Assembly (NCBI GenBank): GCA_030425925.1
Contig: JAUHZO010000005.1
Span: 124,001-188,000 of the forward strand
DNA from: Alphaproteobacteria bacterium
Lineage (GTDB): Bacteria; Pseudomonadota; Alphaproteobacteria; Rhodobacterales; Rhodobacteraceae
Length of the DNA: 64,000 bases
Direction: 5' to 3'
Shown: positions 1-9,262 of the stretch, piece by piece
Layout: each line of letters begins with the position of its first letter
How positions within the stretch are numbered: the stretch's first letter is position 1
The notes under the pieces: generated by a model
What the model saw: the letters and a program-made list of their open reading frames with translations, nothing else
Told to the model about the DNA's origin: nothing
The model's database searches: none
Made by a program: the position numbers and the translations under genes

Positions 1-1
1 T

Positions 2-733
2 GCTCCGCTGGTGGTGGTGATGGTCTACAGCTTCAACGCCTCGCCCTCGATCACCAACTGGGAGGGGCTGTCGCTGCGCTGGTACGCCGATGTCTTCACC
101 GGCCCGGAAAGCGCCAAGTTCAAGGCAGCGGCGCGCAACAGCTTTGTCATCGCGCTGGTGGCGGCCAGCGTCGCAACTGCCATCGCCACGCTGTCGGCCA
201 CGGCAATCCTGCGCGGCGGGCGGTTCCGGCTGCGGCTGGTCTCCTTCGGTCTGATCTCGCTGCCGCTGATGGTGCCCGAGATCGTGACCGCCGTGGCCAC
301 GCTGATCTTCTTCAATGCCATCGGCTTTGACCGCGGGCTCCTGACGATCCTGCTGGCGCATATCGCCTTCTGCATCCCGTTTGCCTATCTGCCGATCGCG
401 GCCCGGATGCAGGGGATCGAGGACACCTATGAACAGGCCGCGATGGACCTTTACGCCACGCGCCGGCAGGCCTTTGTACGGGTGCTGCTGCCGCTGATGA
501 TGCCGGGGATCGTCTCGGGGTTCCTGCTGGCCTTCATCGTCTCGCTGGACGATTTCATCATCACCAATTTCGTCAAGGGTGCCGGGGTGGAAACCCTGCC
601 CACGGCGATCTTCGGCTCGGTCAAGCAGGGCATCCGTCCCAATATCATGGCCATCTCCACCATGCTTCTGGCGGTTTCGGTGGTGATGGTGACCCTGTCC
701 TGGCTGATCAGCCGCCGCGACACCACAAGATGA
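2..733 (+). CDS. potC: Polyamine-type ABC transporter permease (PotC family), 5' end outside window
   Basis: Inner-membrane permease of a spermidine/putrescine-type ABC importer. The reading frame is open to the window edge, so the N-terminus is missing; about 243 codons are visible. Several hydrophobic segments are seen. The cytoplasmic EAA-type loop that contacts the ATPase lies about two thirds along ([12 protein letters not shown] followed by [10 protein letters not shown]). The conserved [13 protein letters not shown] segment is characteristic of PotC-like subunits. The gene stops 19 bases before a PotD-like binding-protein gene on the same strand, so the two are almost certainly one operon with ATPase and PotB partners upstream. 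The exact substrate (polyamine or another cationic compound) cannot be decided from this. Confidence 0.88.
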   Translation, partial: APLVVVMVYSFNASPSITNWEGLSLRWYADVFTGPESAKFKAAARNSFVIALVAASVATAIATLSATAILRGGRFRLRLVSFGLISLPLMVPEIVTAVATLIFFNAIGFDRGLLTILLAHIAFCIPFAYLPIAARMQGIEDTYEQAAMDLYATRRQAFVRVLLPLMMPGIVSGFLLAFIVSLDDFIITNFVKGAGVETLPTAIFGSVKQGIRPNIMAISTMLLAVSVVMVTLSWLISRRDTTR

Positions 734-752
734 CCAACAGAGGAGTTCGACA

Positions 753-1784
753 ATGAAGAAACTGCTGACAACCAGCGCCCTGGCGCTGAGCCTTGCCGCG
801 GGCGCGGCTTCGGCCGAGGGCAAGCTGGTGATCTATCACTGGTTCGAATACATCCCGCAAGAACTGCTGGACAAGTTCGCCGCCGAGCATGATGTCGAGG
901 TGGTCATGGACACCTATGACAGCAACGAGGCGCTGCTGGCCGCGCTCAAGGCGGGGGCCATCGGCACCTATGACGTGGCGGTGCCCGGCGATTACATGGT
1001 GCAGATCATGGCGGGCGAAGGCCTGCTGGACACCATTGCAGAGGGCGAACTGGCCAACAAGGGCAACATCCAGCCGCAATGGGCCGATCCAGCCTTCGAT
1101 CCCGGCCGCACCCATTCGATCCCGTACCAGTGGGGCTCGACCAGCTTCATGGTCAATCGCGATGTCTGGCAGGGCGACATCAACACCACCGACATCCTGT
1201 TCAACCCGCCGGCAGAGCTGTCGGGCAAGATCAACATGCTGGACAGCCAGGGCGAGGTGCTGGCCATGGCGGCGCTGCACATGGGCATCCCGCAATGTTC
1301 GACCGACCGCGAGCAGCTGAAGGCGCTCAACGCCATGCTGCAGGAGGCCAAGACGCACTGGGCCTCGTTCAACTCGGACACCGCCAAGGAGGTGCTGGTG
1401 TCGGGTGATGCCGCGGTGGGTCAGATCTATGACGGCTTTGGCGCCAAGGCGCGGGCCGAGGGGGCAAATGTCGAATACGCCTTTCCGACCCAGGGCTATG
1501 TTGTCTGGATGGACAATGTCGTGCTGCTGAAGGACGCGCCCAACCGCGAGAACGCACTGAAATTCATGGATTTCCTGCTGGAGCCCGAGAACATCGCGGC
1601 GGTGTCGAACTATGCCCGCTATGTCGCGGGTGTAGAGGGCGTGGCCCCCTATCTCGATCCGGAACTGGCCACCCAGCCCGAAAGCAACCCGCCTGCCGAG
1701 GCCGGGCCGGGCGTGTTCATCGCGGTGTGCGACCAGGCCACGCAGGAGGTCTATGACCAGATCTGGACCAACCTGAAGAAGTGA
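753..1784 (+). CDS. potD: Polyamine-type ABC transporter substrate-binding protein (PotD/PotF family)
   Basis: Periplasmic binding protein of 343 aa, the usual size for the PotD/PotF family. A Sec signal peptide (MKKLLTTSALALSLAAGAASA) is followed directly by GKLVIYHWFEYIP, matching the start of mature polyamine-binding proteins. The later YDVAVPGDYMV and WGSTSFMVN segments lie where ligand-contacting residues occur in the family. An AGAGGAG ribosome-binding site precedes the ATG at a normal distance. It follows the permease gene and is followed by a strong hairpin, so it is probably the last gene of the operon. The substrate is inferred from family only. Confidence 0.88.
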   Translation: MKKLLTTSALALSLAAGAASAEGKLVIYHWFEYIPQELLDKFAAEHDVEVVMDTYDSNEALLAALKAGAIGTYDVAVPGDYMVQIMAGEGLLDTIAEGELANKGNIQPQWADPAFDPGRTHSIPYQWGSTSFMVNRDVWQGDINTTDILFNPPAELSGKINMLDSQGEVLAMAALHMGIPQCSTDREQLKALNAMLQEAKTHWASFNSDTAKEVLVSGDAAVGQIYDGFGAKARAEGANVEYAFPTQGYVVWMDNVVLLKDAPNRENALKFMDFLLEPENIAAVSNYARYVAGVEGVAPYLDPELATQPESNPPAEAGPGVFIAVCDQATQEVYDQIWTNLKK

Positions 1785-1792
1785 GGCCCCAC

Positions 1793-1820
1793 GCAGCCCC
1801 GCACGCAAATGCGGGGCTGC
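1793..1820 (+). terminator. Hairpin terminator after the polyamine ABC operon
   Basis: Perfect 11-bp stem GCAGCCCCGCA / TGCGGGGCTGC with a 6-base loop, starting 9 bases after the potD stop. It is followed by TTCTGG, so the T-run is weak. The rest of the gap to the next gene (about 170 bases) shows nothing I can recognise. Confidence 0.7.
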
Positions 1821-1989
1821 TTCTGGCCTGCAAATAATGTCTACGCGGAAACAGTTTCTGCGCTACACTGGCAATGCGACTCAGCCGGGGGAGGGGCTGT
1901 TGCACGGGGAAGTCCGCCGTCAGAGCGGCGCGCCGTCGCGGCTGGCTCGCTCCTCCAAGACCATGTCCATCGTCAAGGGAGGAGACAGC

Positions 1990-3015
1990 ATGGATCGCCG
2001 GGACTTTCTGAAGACGGCCAGCGCCCTGGGCCTGTCCGTAGTGGCCATCAACCCCACCGCCGCACTGGCGCAATCCGCCAGCCTGCGGATTTCCACCTAG
2101 GTGCCGCCGACCCATCACATGGCCGCCCACACGCTGCCGGCCTGGATTGCCGCGGTGGACGAGGCTTCGGGCGGCACACTTAGCCTCAATGTCGATCCCG
2201 CGCCCATCGCCGGCCCGCCGGAGCAGTACAACCTGGTACGCAACGGCGCCGCCGACATTGCCTATCACGTGGCGGCCTACACCCCTGGCCCGTTCGAAGT
2301 GGCCCGCGGGATCGAGATGCCGTTCCTGTCGCCCTCGGCCGAGGTCGGCTCCATGGCCGCCTATGACTGGTACGAGCGCAATATCGGCTTTGACACCGAG
2401 TTCGACGACGTGAAGGTGCTGACCATCTTTGTCCACGGCCCCGGCACGCTGCATTCCAAGATGCCGATCACCACGCTGGAAGAGTTCCAGAACGTCAAGG
2501 TCCGGGTCGGCGGTGGCGGCGTCAAGATGGCCGAAGCGCTGGGCGCCGCCCCCGTGGCTCTGCCCGCAAGCCAGGCTTACGAGTCGCTGCAGAAGGGCGT
2601 GACCGAGGCGATCCTGATGCCCTGGGAAGGCCTGCGCGGCTGGCGTCTGTACGAACTGGTGGATCACCACCTGGACATTCCGGGCGGTCTTTACACCACC
2701 TTCTTTGCCGTCATCATGAACCGCGCCAAGTGGGACGCCCTGTCGGACGACCACAAGCAGGCCCTGACGGAAATGGGCGGCGTCGAAGGCGCGCGCATCC
2801 TGGGCCGCGGCTGGGACATGGCCGACGAAGAGGGCCGCAAGTCGATGGCCGAAGGCGCGACCGTCACCACGCTGTCCGCCGACGAACAGGCGCGCTGGGC
2901 CGAAAAGGTCGCCTTTGTCGAAGACGAGTGGGTCGCCCTGGCCACCGAGCGTGGTCATGATGGCGCGGCGCTGCTGGACGATCTGAAGGCCACCATCGCG
3001 AAATACGCGGGCTGA
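1990..3015 (+). pseudogene. dctP: TRAP transporter substrate-binding protein DctP, interrupted by an in-frame TAG
   Basis: Periplasmic solute receptor of a TRAP transporter, about 341 codons. The start at 1990 follows a GGAGG site and encodes a twin-arginine-like signal (MDRRDFLKTASALGL). Codon 37 is TAG (2098-2100), and the frame then continues without a break as VPPTHHMAAHTLPAW to the normal C-terminus. Family members have a TWxPPxH motif here, so TAG stands exactly where TGG (Trp) is expected: one G-to-A change. A GTG follows directly at 2101, but restarting there would give a protein with no signal peptide. DctQ and DctM genes follow intact. Possible explanations are a recent nonsense mutation, amber suppression or a sequencing error. 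Confidence 0.88.
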
Positions 3016-3068
3016 GCCTGATCCGGGGCGGCTCGGCCCGGGCCGCCCGCCTTGACCCCCGAGGTGCC

Positions 3069-3545
3069 ATGGAAACTTTCGCGCGACGCCTGTCCGCCGT
3101 GCTGGCCGGGATTGCCGGGGCGATGCTTGTCATCGTCATGGCGATCATGTTTACCGACGTGCTGGGCCGCTACCTGTTCCGCGCGCCGCTGACCTTTGCG
3201 GTGGAACTGGTGGAACTGTGCATGGGGCTGGCCATCACCTTCGGCTTTGCCCTGACCACGCTGCATCGCGGGCATATCCGAGTCGACCTGGTGACCCAGG
3301 TCAGCCCGCGACCGCTGCGCCAGGTGCTGGACTGGCTGGCCGACGCGGCCACGCTGGTCTTCTTTGCGCTGATCGCCTGGAAGATCTTTGAAAAGGCGTG
3401 GCAGACCATGGGCGACGGCATCTTCACCCAGATTCTGAAGTTGCCCGTCTACCCGGTCGTCTTCCTGATGAGCTTCGCCGCCGCAGCGGCGCTGGTGGTT
3501 GCGACCGTGCTGCTGATCCGGCCTTTGGCGGGGGGCGCAAGATGA
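3069..3545 (+). CDS. dctQ: TRAP transporter small permease (DctQ family)
   Basis: Small membrane subunit of a tripartite ATP-independent periplasmic transporter, 158 aa with four hydrophobic segments, the family norm. Hallmarks include FTDVLGRYLFRAPLTFAVEL near residue 30 and a GHIRVDLV segment near residue 75. The stop overlaps the start of the large permease gene (ATGA), indicating translational coupling. It follows the amber-interrupted binding-protein gene by about 50 bases, so transport by this system depends on whether that gene is still expressed. Confidence 0.92.
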   Translation: METFARRLSAVLAGIAGAMLVIVMAIMFTDVLGRYLFRAPLTFAVELVELCMGLAITFGFALTTLHRGHIRVDLVTQVSPRPLRQVLDWLADAATLVFFALIAWKIFEKAWQTMGDGIFTQILKLPVYPVVFLMSFAAAAALVVATVLLIRPLAGGAR

Positions 3546-4849
3546 ACACCGCCATCGGCATTTACGCCTTTGTCACGCTGTTCGTGATGCTGATCGCCAC
3601 GATCCCCATCGGGGTTGCCATGGCGCTGTGCGGGATCGGCGGGATCGCGATGATCATCGGGCTGAAGCCCGCGATCTCGCTTTTTGCCACGACGGTCTAC
3701 GAGACGACCGTCACCTACGAGCTGTCCATTGTGCCGCTTTTCGTGCTGATGGGGGCCGTCGCCGCGCGCTCCGGCCTGTCGCGCGAGCTTTATGACGTGT
3801 TCAACGCCTGGCTGGGCCGGTTTCGCGGCGGGCTGGCCATTGCCACCGTGGGGGCCTGCGGGGCCTTCGCGGCGATTTGCGGTTCCTCGCTGGCCACCGC
3901 CGCGACCATGTCCAAGGTGGCTCTGCCCGAGATGAAGCGGATGGGCTATGCCGACAGCCTCGCCACCGGGGCGGTGGCCTCGGGCGGGGTGATCGGCATC
4001 CTGATCCCGCCCTCGGTGATCCTGGTGCTGTATGGCATCCTGACCGAAACCTCGATCGGTGACCTGTTCATCGCGGGCGTGATCCCCGGCGTGCTGACCG
4101 TGATCGTCTTCATGCTGGTGATCTCTGCCGTCACCGCCTTGCGTGCCGATCTGGGCCCCGCCGGCCCGCGCACCACCTGGGCCGATAAGCTGGCCGCGCT
4201 GTCGCGCACCTGGGCGATCCTGCTGCTCTTCGCGCTGGTGATCGGCGGCATCTACTTTGGCGTCTTCACCCCCACCGAAGCCGCCGGCATCGGCGCCGTG
4301 GGGGCCTTTGCGCTGGCCGCGGTGCGCGGACGGCTAAGCCTGCAGACCGTGCGCGAGAGCCTGTCCGAGACGGTGCAGACCTCGGCCATGATCTTTACCG
4401 TGCTGATCGGCGCGATCACGCTGAACAACCTGACGATCTTTTCCGGCCTCGCCGGTGCCCTGGGGGGCTTTGTCAGCGGGCTCGAGATGTCGCCGATGGC
4501 GATCATGGCGGTGATCCTGCTGATCTACCTGGTGCTGGGCTGCTTTCTGGACAGCCTTGCCATGATTCTGCTGACCGTGCCGATCTTCTTTCCCATCGTC
4601 ACCGGGCTTGGCTTTGATCCGGTCTGGTTCGGCATCATCGTCGTCATGGTGGCCGAACTGGGCCTGATCACACCGCCCATCGGGATGAATGTCTTTGTCA
4701 TCAAGGGGATGGCAAAGGATGTCCGCCTGTCCGCGATCTATGCGGGCGTGCTGCCCTTCGTGCTGGGGCAGATGCTTCTGATCACCGCCGTCTTCCTGCT
4801 GCCAGAGATCGCGACCTGGCTGCCGGAGACGGCCAAAGCCTTCCGGTGA
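3542..4849 (+). CDS. dctM: TRAP transporter large permease (DctM family)
   Basis: Large channel-forming subunit of a TRAP transporter, 435 aa with about a dozen hydrophobic helices. Family motifs are visible: GSSLATAATMSKVALPEMKR (near residue 115), GVIGILIPPSVILVLYGILT (near 150) and GLITPPIGMNVFVIKGMAK towards the C-terminus. The ATG start overlaps the dctQ stop by four bases. It drives uptake of an organic acid using the sodium gradient; the substrate is not evident from sequence. Confidence 0.94.
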   Translation: MNTAIGIYAFVTLFVMLIATIPIGVAMALCGIGGIAMIIGLKPAISLFATTVYETTVTYELSIVPLFVLMGAVAARSGLSRELYDVFNAWLGRFRGGLAIATVGACGAFAAICGSSLATAATMSKVALPEMKRMGYADSLATGAVASGGVIGILIPPSVILVLYGILTETSIGDLFIAGVIPGVLTVIVFMLVISAVTALRADLGPAGPRTTWADKLAALSRTWAILLLFALVIGGIYFGVFTPTEAAGIGAVGAFALAAVRGRLSLQTVRESLSETVQTSAMIFTVLIGAITLNNLTIFSGLAGALGGFVSGLEMSPMAIMAVILLIYLVLGCFLDSLAMILLTVPIFFPIVTGLGFDPVWFGIIVVMVAELGLITPPIGMNVFVIKGMAKDVRLSAIYAGVLPFVLGQMLLITAVFLLPEIATWLPETAKAFR

Positions 4850-4853
4850 GCCC

Positions 4854-5321
4854 ATGCCCTTTTTCGACCCGCCCGAACTGATCCACGCCTTCGACCTGGT
4901 CGGAGACCTGGCCCCCATCATCGAGATGGGCGAGGGCCGCGGCGGCAAGCGGCGCATCATCCCGATCATCGGTGGCACCGTCGAGGGCGAACGGATCCGG
5001 GGTGAGGTGATGAACCTCGGCGCGGACTGGCAGACGATCTTTGCCGACGGCCTCGCCCAGCTCGACACCCGGTACGGCATCCGCACCCATGACGGCGCGG
5101 TGATCGAGGTGCTGAATTTCGGCCTTCGCCACGGCCCGGCCGAGGTCATGGCCCGCGTGGCGGCCGGAGAGGACGTGGACCCGCGCGCGTATTACATGCG
5201 CACGCAATGCCGGCTGGAAACCGGCGACGCGCGCTATGCCTGGGTGAACCGCCAGCTTTTCATCGGCATCGGCGGACGCCGCGCCTCGAGCGTGGAGATC
5301 TCGTTCTACGAGATCGCCTAG
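4854..5321 (+). CDS. DUF3237 family protein
   Basis: Cytoplasmic protein of 155 aa matching the DUF3237 family of small beta-barrel-like proteins. Recognisable segments are GGKRRIIPIIGGTVEGERI (near residue 30), GADWQTIFADGLAQLDTRYG and WVNRQLFIGIGGR. It starts 4 bases after the dctM stop, so it is the last gene of the TRAP operon. The family has no firmly established activity, but members often sit beside catabolic and TRAP genes, suggesting a role in metabolism of the imported compound. No signal peptide is visible. Confidence 0.8.
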   Translation: MPFFDPPELIHAFDLVGDLAPIIEMGEGRGGKRRIIPIIGGTVEGERIRGEVMNLGADWQTIFADGLAQLDTRYGIRTHDGAVIEVLNFGLRHGPAEVMARVAAGEDVDPRAYYMRTQCRLETGDARYAWVNRQLFIGIGGRRASSVEISFYEIA

Positions 5322-5421
5322 ACCCAGGCCCGCGGCACGCCAATGGTGTCGAACGCGGCGTCCGGGGAGATATGGGGCGATCGGAAAGTCGACGTCCCTG
5401 AAGCCCCGGGAAGACCAATTG

Positions 5422-6030
5422 TCAGATGCCCGGCCATGTTTCAGTGAAGTCCCAAAACACGTCGAAGTCGGATGCCGTCAGGCTCAGGCCAGCTCCGATA
5501 CCGGCCAGAACCACGTCGTTGTCTTCACCGGATACTTCGACCATATCGACTGCCAGCAAAAACCGTATCGGGCCGGTGGCGAGGCTGTAGTCCGCCACAC
5601 CTCCTGCGATGAAGTCGCTTCCCGGACCGCTGACCAATGTATCGTCGGCGTCGCCACCCAAGAAGTTGTCTCCGCCGGTCGCGTACAGAATGACCCGGCC
5701 ATCCCCGCCAAACAGATCGTTGCCAGCATTGCCGCCCAGCGTGTCATTGCCGTTGCCGCCGCGAATGGTGTCATTGCCCGGTCCGGCGACGACATAGTCG
5801 GCACCGTTCCCCGCAATTGTCCGGTCATCGCCGCCATAGCCATAAATCGTATCGCTCCGCCCACGGCCGATGATCGTGTCGTTGTCGTTTGAACCCTGCA
5901 ATTCGTTCGGCAGATTATTCCCGTTCGCGACACGTGTGGTCGTATGCCGTTGTTCCGGCATGCAGGCGGCGAAGGAAAGTTCATCGGTATAAGCCAGGCA
6001 ATCGGCAGACTGGCCCAGTCTTCTCGGCAT
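5422..6030 (-). CDS. Orphan RTX (haemolysin-type calcium-binding repeat) protein
   Basis: Predicted protein of 202 aa whose middle part has glycine/aspartate-rich nonapeptide repeats (IRGGNGNDTLGGNAGNDLFGG) of the calcium-binding beta-roll type. The C-terminal LTASDFDVFWDF resembles the end of type I-secreted RTX proteins. The repeats are irregular, no enzymatic domain is present, and no type I exporter is in the window. The start is uncertain: a GAGG lies 8 bases before the chosen ATG. It could be a small secreted protein or the surviving 3' part of a larger RTX gene. The gap 5322-5421 beyond its stop holds nothing recognisable. Confidence 0.55.
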   Translation of the reverse strand: MPRRLGQSADCLAYTDELSFAACMPEQRHTTTRVANGNNLPNELQGSNDNDTIIGRGRSDTIYGYGGDDRTIAGNGADYVVAGPGNDTIRGGNGNDTLGGNAGNDLFGGDGRVILYATGGDNFLGGDADDTLVSGPGSDFIAGGVADYSLATGPIRFLLAVDMVEVSGEDNDVVLAGIGAGLSLTASDFDVFWDFTETWPGI

Positions 6031-6071
6031 GTCTGATGCCTCGAAAAGAAAGACCCTGGTTCATCGTGACC

Positions 6072-7331
6072 CTAACCAACCCGCGCGCCCTCGGGGATCG
6101 TGCGCGGGGCGGCGTTCAGGGCGTCCTTGGCAAATCCGGCGGCTTTCTTGTAGCCCGCCATGAAGGCGGCGCGTTCCTCGGGCGGGATCACGTCGTCGAT
6201 CCTGTCGAAGGTCCCGCCACAGCGTTCGTCCACGAGGTTCAACAGCCCGAACGGCCCCGCGCCGCGGTTGCGCAGGACCAGTGCGCCGACCGGCTCCGCC
6301 AGTTGCGCATCATAGGCCGCCAGCGCCTCGGGGCCCACGCCATGTGTCAGCAGGCAGGCGCCCAGCGTGCGGGCGTCGATCACCGCCTGGCTCGCGCCGT
6401 TGGAGCCGGTGGGGTACATCGCATGCGCCGCGTCGCCCAGAAGGCCAACGCGCCCCTCGACCCAGGACGGGATCGGATCGCGGTCGATCATGGGGTTCTC
6501 ATAGGCGATGTCCGCCCCGGCGAGAAGCGCGGGCACGTCCAGCCAGTCATAGCGGAAGCCATCGAAATGATGGGCGAAATCGGCGATCTCGACCGGTTTG
6601 AACCAGCCGGACTCCTGCCATCCGTGCGAGGCGTCCAGCGTCAGTTCCGCGATCCAGTTGATCGTCGCCAGCCCGTCCGCATCCGGGTGCGAGATCGGGT
6701 AGATGACCATTCGGTGTTCATGCGTGCCCAGCCCGATGAAGGACGATCCTGTCCGGATCGGTTTGGCCCGCGTGGTGCCCCGCCACATGATCGCGCCGCC
6801 CCAGTGGATCGGCGGCTGGTCGGGATACATCTGCGCGCGGATCGCGGAATGGATGCCCTCGGCCCCGATCAGCAGGTCGCCCGTGACCTCCTCGCCCCCC
6901 GCAAGGCAGGCCGTCACCCCGTTTGCATCCTGCCGGTAGCCCTTGACCTCGGCCCCGGTGCGCAGCGCATCGGGGCCGGCGCGGGCAACGAATGTCTCCA
7001 GCAGCAGCATGTGCAACTGGCCGCGATGCACGGCGTATTGCGGCCAGTCATACCCCGCCTCCAGCCCGCGCGGTTCGGCATAGATGTCGTTGCCGTTCAG
7101 CCCCACCAGCGCCCATTCGCGGGCGGGCAGGCCCACGCTGTCCAGCGCCTCGGCCCCGATGCCCAGGTCATACAGTTCGCGCACCGCGTTGGGCTGCAGG
7201 TTGATGCCGACCCCAAGCGGTTTCGGCGTGTGCACCTTTTCGAACACGGTGCAGGGCACCCCGATCTGGTGCAGGGTCAGCGCCGTCACCAGCCCGCCGA
7301 TGCCGCCACCGGCGATCAGAACCTCGGTCAT
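6072..7331 (-). CDS. FAD-dependent aromatic monooxygenase (salicylate-hydroxylase-like)
   Basis: Class A flavoprotein monooxygenase of 419 aa. The N-terminal dinucleotide-binding motif is EVLIAGGGIGGLVTALTL. The second FAD motif GRVGLLGDAAHAMYPTGSNG lies near residue 290, as in p-hydroxybenzoate and salicylate hydroxylases. It should hydroxylate an aromatic or related ring using NAD(P)H and oxygen. I chose the ATG at 7331 because GGAGAG precedes it closely; a GTG at 7346 that overlaps the upstream dctM stop is the alternative. It is the last catabolic gene of the leftward operon with TRAP, amidohydrolase and crotonase genes. The substrate is inferred only as an aromatic acid. Confidence 0.83.
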   Translation of the reverse strand: MTEVLIAGGGIGGLVTALTLHQIGVPCTVFEKVHTPKPLGVGINLQPNAVRELYDLGIGAEALDSVGLPAREWALVGLNGNDIYAEPRGLEAGYDWPQYAVHRGQLHMLLLETFVARAGPDALRTGAEVKGYRQDANGVTACLAGGEEVTGDLLIGAEGIHSAIRAQMYPDQPPIHWGGAIMWRGTTRAKPIRTGSSFIGLGTHEHRMVIYPISHPDADGLATINWIAELTLDASHGWQESGWFKPVEIADFAHHFDGFRYDWLDVPALLAGADIAYENPMIDRDPIPSWVEGRVGLLGDAAHAMYPTGSNGASQAVIDARTLGACLLTHGVGPEALAAYDAQLAEPVGALVLRNRGAGPFGLLNLVDERCGGTFDRIDDVIPPEERAAFMAGYKKAAGFAKDALNAAPRTIPEGARVG

Positions 7332-7342
7332 GTCTCTCTCCG

Positions 7343-8644
7343 TCACAAAAGCGCGGGCAGCGCCAGAACCAGCCCCGGCACCGCGATGATCAGTGCCGTT
7401 ACCGCAAGGTCTGCCAGGAAGAAAGGCAGCACGCCCGCGAAGATCTGCGCCGTCGACACGTAATTCGAGGCGACATTTCGTATCACGAAGACGTTCAGCC
7501 CGACCGGCGGGGTGATCATCCCGATCTCGAGCAGTTTCACGACCAGAACGCCGAACCAGACCAGGCTGATGCCTTCGGCATTCAGCAGCGGCAGGAAGAC
7601 CGGCAGGGTGACGAGCATCGCGCCAAAGGGCTCCATCACCATGCCAAGCGCAAGGTAGACCAGCACCACCATGAGCATCAGCTGCAGGTAAGAGATGTCG
7701 GCCGCGCCCACCTGCTTGGCGATGAAGCCCGACAGGCCGGTGATGCCCAGGAAGCGCGTGAACATCATCGCCCCGATCCCGATGATCAGGAGCGAGGCGG
7801 TGGTCTGCAGCGTTTCCAGCAGGGAATTCTTCATCACCTGCCGCGACAGCGTGCCGATGGCGGCGGCGCAGAGGATCGCGCCACCCGCGCCGATGGCTCC
7901 CGCCTCGGTCGCGGTGAAATAGCCCGAGAAAAGACCACCGAAGACCAGCAGGACCAGCGCCATCACCGGCCAGACCTTGCGCAGCGCCTCGCGCCCCGAG
8001 ACGCGCGCGCCGGCGGGCGCACCGCGCGGCACCCAGTCGGGGCGCAGCGCCGCGAGCAGCCAGACCACCAGCGCGTAGCTGACAGCCGTCAGCAGGCCCA
8101 CGGTGATCCCGCCCAGAAAGACCTTGGTGATCGAGGTTTCCGAGAAGACGCCATAAAGGATCATCAGAATCGACGGCGGGATCAGCGCGCCGATGGTGCC
8201 GCCCGCGGCGATGGCCCCGGCCGAGATCGACGGAGAATAGCCCGCGCGCACCATTTCGGGGATCGCGATGCGGCCCATGCTGGCGGCGGTGGCAAGCGAC
8301 GAGCCGCAGACCGCGGCAAAGCCCGAACAGGCAAAGATCGACGCCACGGCCAGGGCACCGGGCACCCGCCAGAGCGCGGCCTTGGCTGCGTCGAACAGGC
8401 CTTCGGTCAGCTTGGCGTGATAGGCGACAAAGCCCATCAGCAGGAACATCGGCACCGCCGACATCGTCCAGGACGCGACAAAGGCGTAGGGCGTGTTCGA
8501 CAGGATGCCAAACGCCGGCTTGATCCCCAGAAGCGAGACGATGCCACCAAAGCTGACCGCGATCAGCGCCAGCGCCACGGGGACGCGCAGGAACAGCAAC
8601 GCAAAAAGGACACCGATGCCCCAGAACCCTGTCTCGACGCTCAT
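7343..8644 (-). CDS. dctM: TRAP transporter large permease (DctM family), second system
   Basis: Large TRAP membrane subunit, 433 aa, about twelve hydrophobic helices. Signature segments are GSSLATAASMGRIAIPEMVR, GTIGALIPPSILMILYGV and GMITPPVGLNVFVIRNVAS. Its start overlaps the stop of the small permease gene by four bases, and the FAD monooxygenase follows within a few bases. It belongs to the leftward aromatic-catabolism operon and probably takes up the aromatic acid metabolised there. Confidence 0.94.
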   Translation of the reverse strand: MSVETGFWGIGVLFALLFLRVPVALALIAVSFGGIVSLLGIKPAFGILSNTPYAFVASWTMSAVPMFLLMGFVAYHAKLTEGLFDAAKAALWRVPGALAVASIFACSGFAAVCGSSLATAASMGRIAIPEMVRAGYSPSISAGAIAAGGTIGALIPPSILMILYGVFSETSITKVFLGGITVGLLTAVSYALVVWLLAALRPDWVPRGAPAGARVSGREALRKVWPVMALVLLVFGGLFSGYFTATEAGAIGAGGAILCAAAIGTLSRQVMKNSLLETLQTTASLLIIGIGAMMFTRFLGITGLSGFIAKQVGAADISYLQLMLMVVLVYLALGMVMEPFGAMLVTLPVFLPLLNAEGISLVWFGVLVVKLLEIGMITPPVGLNVFVIRNVASNYVSTAQIFAGVLPFFLADLAVTALIIAVPGLVLALPALL

Positions 8645-9132
8645 GCCCGGCCTCCTGCGGTTCGGATGGCGCGCATCAGCGTGACGGCGCTGGCCAGCGC
8701 AAAGCCCACGGGCGGCAGGATATAGGTGGGCCAGATCGGCAGACGGCGGCCAAGCACGTCGACAAAGCTGCCGACGGCATATTTCTTGGTAAAGTCGCCC
8801 CAGGTGACCCAGGCGATGGCGGCGTAGATCGCGCAGGCGATGAGCGCGACCAGCACGTCGGAGCCGCGCTTGACCGGGGCAGGCAGGAAGCTCTCGATCA
8901 GTTCGACCGAGATCATCGCGCGCGAGCGTTCGACCCAGGCCAGCGGCAGGAAGGCGATCAGAACCATGTAATAGTGCGACACGATCTGGTTGGTGGCGGG
9001 GATCGGGCGGCCCAGAAGGTTCCGCGCGACCACCTCGGCGGAGACGTGCAGAAGCAGGGCCAGAAGCCCCAGCGCGCCGATCAGGGCGAGCGTTTGGCTG
9101 ATACGGTCGGCAAGGCGGTCGAGGGTGTCCAT
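8641..9132 (-). CDS. dctQ: TRAP transporter small permease (DctQ family), second system
   Basis: Small TRAP membrane subunit, 163 aa, four hydrophobic segments with a typical SAEVVARNLLGRPIPATNQI segment near residue 30. Coupled by a four-base overlap to the downstream dctM. A 130-base gap carrying a GC-rich palindrome separates it from the upstream binding-protein gene. That gap may lower expression of the membrane subunits relative to the receptor, a common arrangement in TRAP operons. Confidence 0.9.
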   Translation of the reverse strand: MDTLDRLADRISQTLALIGALGLLALLLHVSAEVVARNLLGRPIPATNQIVSHYYMVLIAFLPLAWVERSRAMISVELIESFLPAPVKRGSDVLVALIACAIYAAIAWVTWGDFTKKYAVGSFVDVLGRRLPIWPTYILPPVGFALASAVTLMRAIRTAGGRA

Positions 9133-9163
9133 GGCGGCTTTGCGGCTGAAAGAGGGGGAGAGG

Positions 9164-9182
9164 CCCCGGGTCAGGCCCGGGG
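9164..9182. repeat. GC-rich palindromic repeat (REP-like)
   Basis: CCCCGGGTCAGGCCCGGGG lies between the dctP and dctQ genes of the second TRAP system. It is related to the palindromes at 18772-18838, 22333-22358 and 22688-22752. It may act as an mRNA 3'-end stabiliser for the receptor transcript. Confidence 0.6.
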
Positions 9183-9262
9183 CTGCGATGCGCCGGGCGC
9201 GGGGCGCATCGCGGTGTCTGGCCGTGGCGGCCCCGGGGCAGGCCCGGAGCGCGCAGCGGCGC

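Noticed and set aside
2098-2100. TAG read as pyrrolysine
   Set aside because: No reason to expect pyrrolysine in this group or family; the aligned residue is tryptophan.
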